Shown here: positions 7,163-8,523 of the stretch, one piece after another
Position numbering within the stretch: position 1 is the first letter of the stretch
Layout of the letters: each line of letters opens with the position of its first letter
Assembly: GCA_946479805.1 (NCBI GenBank)
Contig: CAMLHP010000092.1
Location: 1-8,523 of the forward strand
Reading direction: 5' to 3'
Length of the DNA stretch: 8,523 nt
Source of the DNA: an uncultured Gemmatimonadota bacterium
Lineage (GTDB): Bacteria; Gemmatimonadota; Gemmatimonadetes; Gemmatimonadales; GWC2-71-9
Translations under genes and position numbers: made by a program
Notes under the pieces: generated by a model
Database searches by the model: none
Seen by the model: only the letters and a program-made list of their open reading frames with translations
Told to the model about the DNA's origin: nothing

Positions 7163-8446
7163 TCAGTTCCCGGAATATACACGTGCTTCCGGAACCGCCT
7201 CGCGCAGCACAAGCACCAGCCACGCAGACCACAGCAGCACGGCGTAGAACACCTCGACCCGCAGCAGGCCATCGAGCGCGAACAGGGCGCCCGAGCCGGC
7301 GACGGAAGCGGCGAGTGTGCGCAGCGCGAGGTGCGGCAGTCGAGCCCGCGCCGGCGCAATGAGGGCAAGCGGCAGCGCGAGCGCCAGCAGCATCGCGCCT
7401 GCCGCGCCCGTTGCCTCGGCGGCCAGCCCGGCGCTCCACGCAGCGGCGGCCACCAGCGACGCGCGCCGGCCGGTGACCGCGGCAATCCAGGCGAGCAGCA
7501 CACCGGCCGGAAGGAGCAGCGTGCGCCAGCCATCGAGCCCGCCAGCGAACAGCGGCAGCGCCACTCGCGCCAGGAGCGCAGCCGCGACCGGTGCCAGCAG
7601 CATGCGAGGTCCACTCCCGCTCAGCGGGAAGGGTGCTGCGAGCACCAGGGCGGCGATCGCGATCGGAGGGACGAGCAGAATCGCAGCGGCAGAACTTACC
7701 GGCACCTCAGCCAGCGTCGAATGGCCCAGCCCGACGGTGCCGGCGATGGGAACCAGGAGCCACCCCACGTAGCCGAGGCACCCAATGACGACGAGCGAGC
7801 GCCAGGGAATAGTCGCGAGTCGCAAGTCGCGAGTCGCGAGGACGTCCATTCCGATGGCAGCCACGGCCGCGCCAGCCAGCACCAGCAGCACATTCGGCGC
7901 CAGCAACGCGAGTGCACTTCCCGCGGCTATCGAACCCCACGCCACCACGGGCCTCGTGCCCGGGTATTGTGGCGTCACCAATTCGGCGGGTGCGGGACGC
8001 CGTGCAAGTCGCAGCCACAGGATGCGCGCCAGGGCCAGCATCGCAGTGATGACGAGCGCGACCCCCGCGACTGGAATGAGACCAACCGCGCCTGTCAGCC
8101 CGGCGTTATGAACCAGTAACCCGACGCCTACCGCACCGGTGACAAGCACCGCGGCCAGCGTCTTCCACCCCGACTCCAGCCATGCTGAAAGTGCCGCCGC
8201 TATCGGCAGCGCCGATCCGAGCAGGAGCAGGGCTGCGTCGATGCGCGCAGCGGGAGACGGAAGGCTGGCGAGCGCGATGGGCTCAGGTGTCGCTCCAAGC
8301 CGAAGGCCGTAGGCCACGACCATGGAGGCATGGCCCAGCGCCAGCGTGGCGGCGCCGAGCTCGGCCAGTATCCGGGCGCGGGCTGGAAGATGCACAGCGC
8401 AGGCGGCAAGGGCGGCAATGGCAACGATGACGACCGGGATTGGCAT
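7163..8446 (-). CDS. Polytopic inner-membrane protein of unknown function
   Basis: This 427-residue protein is overwhelmingly Ala/Leu/Val/Gly with roughly a dozen hydrophobic stretches, such as about 3-20, 28-48, 70-90, 95-115, 117-142 and several from 165 to 420. It is clearly a multi-pass membrane protein. A stretch around 280-345 (APFPLSGSGPRMLLAPVAAALL) loosely recalls the proton-antiporter-like subunits of complex I or Mrp systems. The conserved Lys/Glu residues of those families are not evident, so I do not assign it. The ATG at 8444-8446 is preceded by a run of C with no Shine-Dalgarno, which leaves the start uncertain. A heptanucleotide tandem repeat lies inside the gene at 7811-7840. 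The gene precedes sodA by 27 bases, and a functional link to oxidative or respiratory stress is only suggested by position. Confidence 0.75.
   Translation of the reverse strand: MPIPVVIVAIAALAACAVHLPARARILAELGAATLALGHASMVVAYGLRLGATPEPIALASLPSPAARIDAALLLLGSALPIAAALSAWLESGWKTLAAVLVTGAVGVGLLVHNAGLTGAVGLIPVAGVALVITAMLALARILWLRLARRPAPAELVTPQYPGTRPVVAWGSIAAGSALALLAPNVLLVLAGAAVAAIGMDVLATRDLRLATIPWRSLVVIGCLGYVGWLLVPIAGTVGLGHSTLAEVPVSSAAAILLVPPIAIAALVLAAPFPLSGSGPRMLLAPVAAALLARVALPLFAGGLDGWRTLLLPAGVLLAWIAAVTGRRASLVAAAAWSAGLAAEATGAAGAMLLALALPLALIAPARARLPHLALRTLAASVAGSGALFALDGLLRVEVFYAVLLWSAWLVLVLREAVPEARVYSGN
7811..7840 (-). repeat. Heptanucleotide tandem repeat inside the membrane-protein gene
   Basis: On the plus strand AGTCGCG is repeated four times in a row (third-base-like variation in one copy: AGTCGCA) followed by AG. 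It encodes a charged loop (residues about 203-212, LATRDLRLAT) between hydrophobic segments. Because the unit is 7 bases, gain or loss of one unit would shift the frame, while three units would preserve it. Confidence 0.8.
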
Positions 8447-8463
8447 GGGGGGAGTCTAGGCGC

Positions 8464-8517
8464 AAGGCGGCAAGGCGGTAAGGCGGTAGGGCGGTAGGGC
8501 GGTACGGCGGTAGGGCT
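8464..8517. repeat. Octanucleotide tandem repeat upstream of the membrane-protein gene
   Basis: Six consecutive 8-base units of the form A(A/G/C)GGCGG(T/C) occupy 8464-8511, followed by a partial unit to 8517. On the minus strand this reads as repeated ACCGCC(C/T)T. It lies 18 bases upstream of the ATG at 8446, in the region where a promoter or leader would be. The sequence runs to the window edge soon after, so the repeat's relation to the preceding gene cannot be seen. The spacing and absence of spacers exclude a CRISPR array. Confidence 0.85.
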
Positions 8518-8523
8518 CCCACG

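Noticed and set aside
8464..8517. CRISPR-like array
   Set aside because: Units are 8 bases, directly adjacent and without spacers; no cas genes are present.
8283..8522. Minus-strand frame with a repeated Pro-Pro-Tyr-Arg N-terminus
   Set aside because: The peptide repeat is the octamer DNA repeat read through in a frame that then overlaps the membrane-protein gene out of frame. It is probably a spurious gene.

Overview
The window is a compact, GC-rich, gene-dense piece of a bacterial chromosome, and every supported gene lies on the minus strand. A diderm is implied by the TonB/ExbB energy-coupling genes and by a lipoprotein with a lipobox. Three things suggest Gemmatimonadota or a nearby phylum: the very high GC, the GTG-started TonB without the usual Tyr-Pro motif, and short tandem GC-rich intergenic repeats. 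This assignment is inference; there is no rRNA or other marker gene to settle it.

Read in the direction of transcription (high to low coordinates), the window starts with an octanucleotide tandem repeat (8464-8517). It is followed by a polytopic membrane protein of unknown function (8446-7163), a Mn-type superoxide dismutase (7135-6533), an unrecognised 416-residue protein whose ends recall six-hairpin glycosidases (6510-5260), and a small NTF2-like lipoprotein (5225-4770). Three signalling genes come next: a soluble GAF/PAS histidine kinase (4755-3271), an OmpR/CusR-type response regulator (3274-2603) and a membrane-bound histidine kinase (2600-1065). The seven genes are separated by 27, 22, 34, 14, -4 and 2 bases, so they could form one long transcript. 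The last three are tightly coupled.

A 214-base gap follows with no clear terminator. It contains a perfect 9-bp direct repeat at 11-bp spacing that resembles a Pho box, or more generally an OmpR-family operator. Downstream is a second unit: tonB (850-158), a strong intergenic hairpin, and the start of an exbB/tolQ-type gene that runs off the window (94-1). Its products would couple the proton-motive force to outer-membrane TonB-dependent transport.

The most interesting points are the two different kinases bracketing a single regulator, the OmpR/PhoB-type tandem operator between that signalling cluster and tonB, the glycosidase-like protein too short to hold the expected catalytic barrel, and two separate short tandem repeats in and upstream of the membrane-protein gene. 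I did not find a CRISPR array, transposon, tRNA or rRNA, and I see no clear evidence of a wholly new system.
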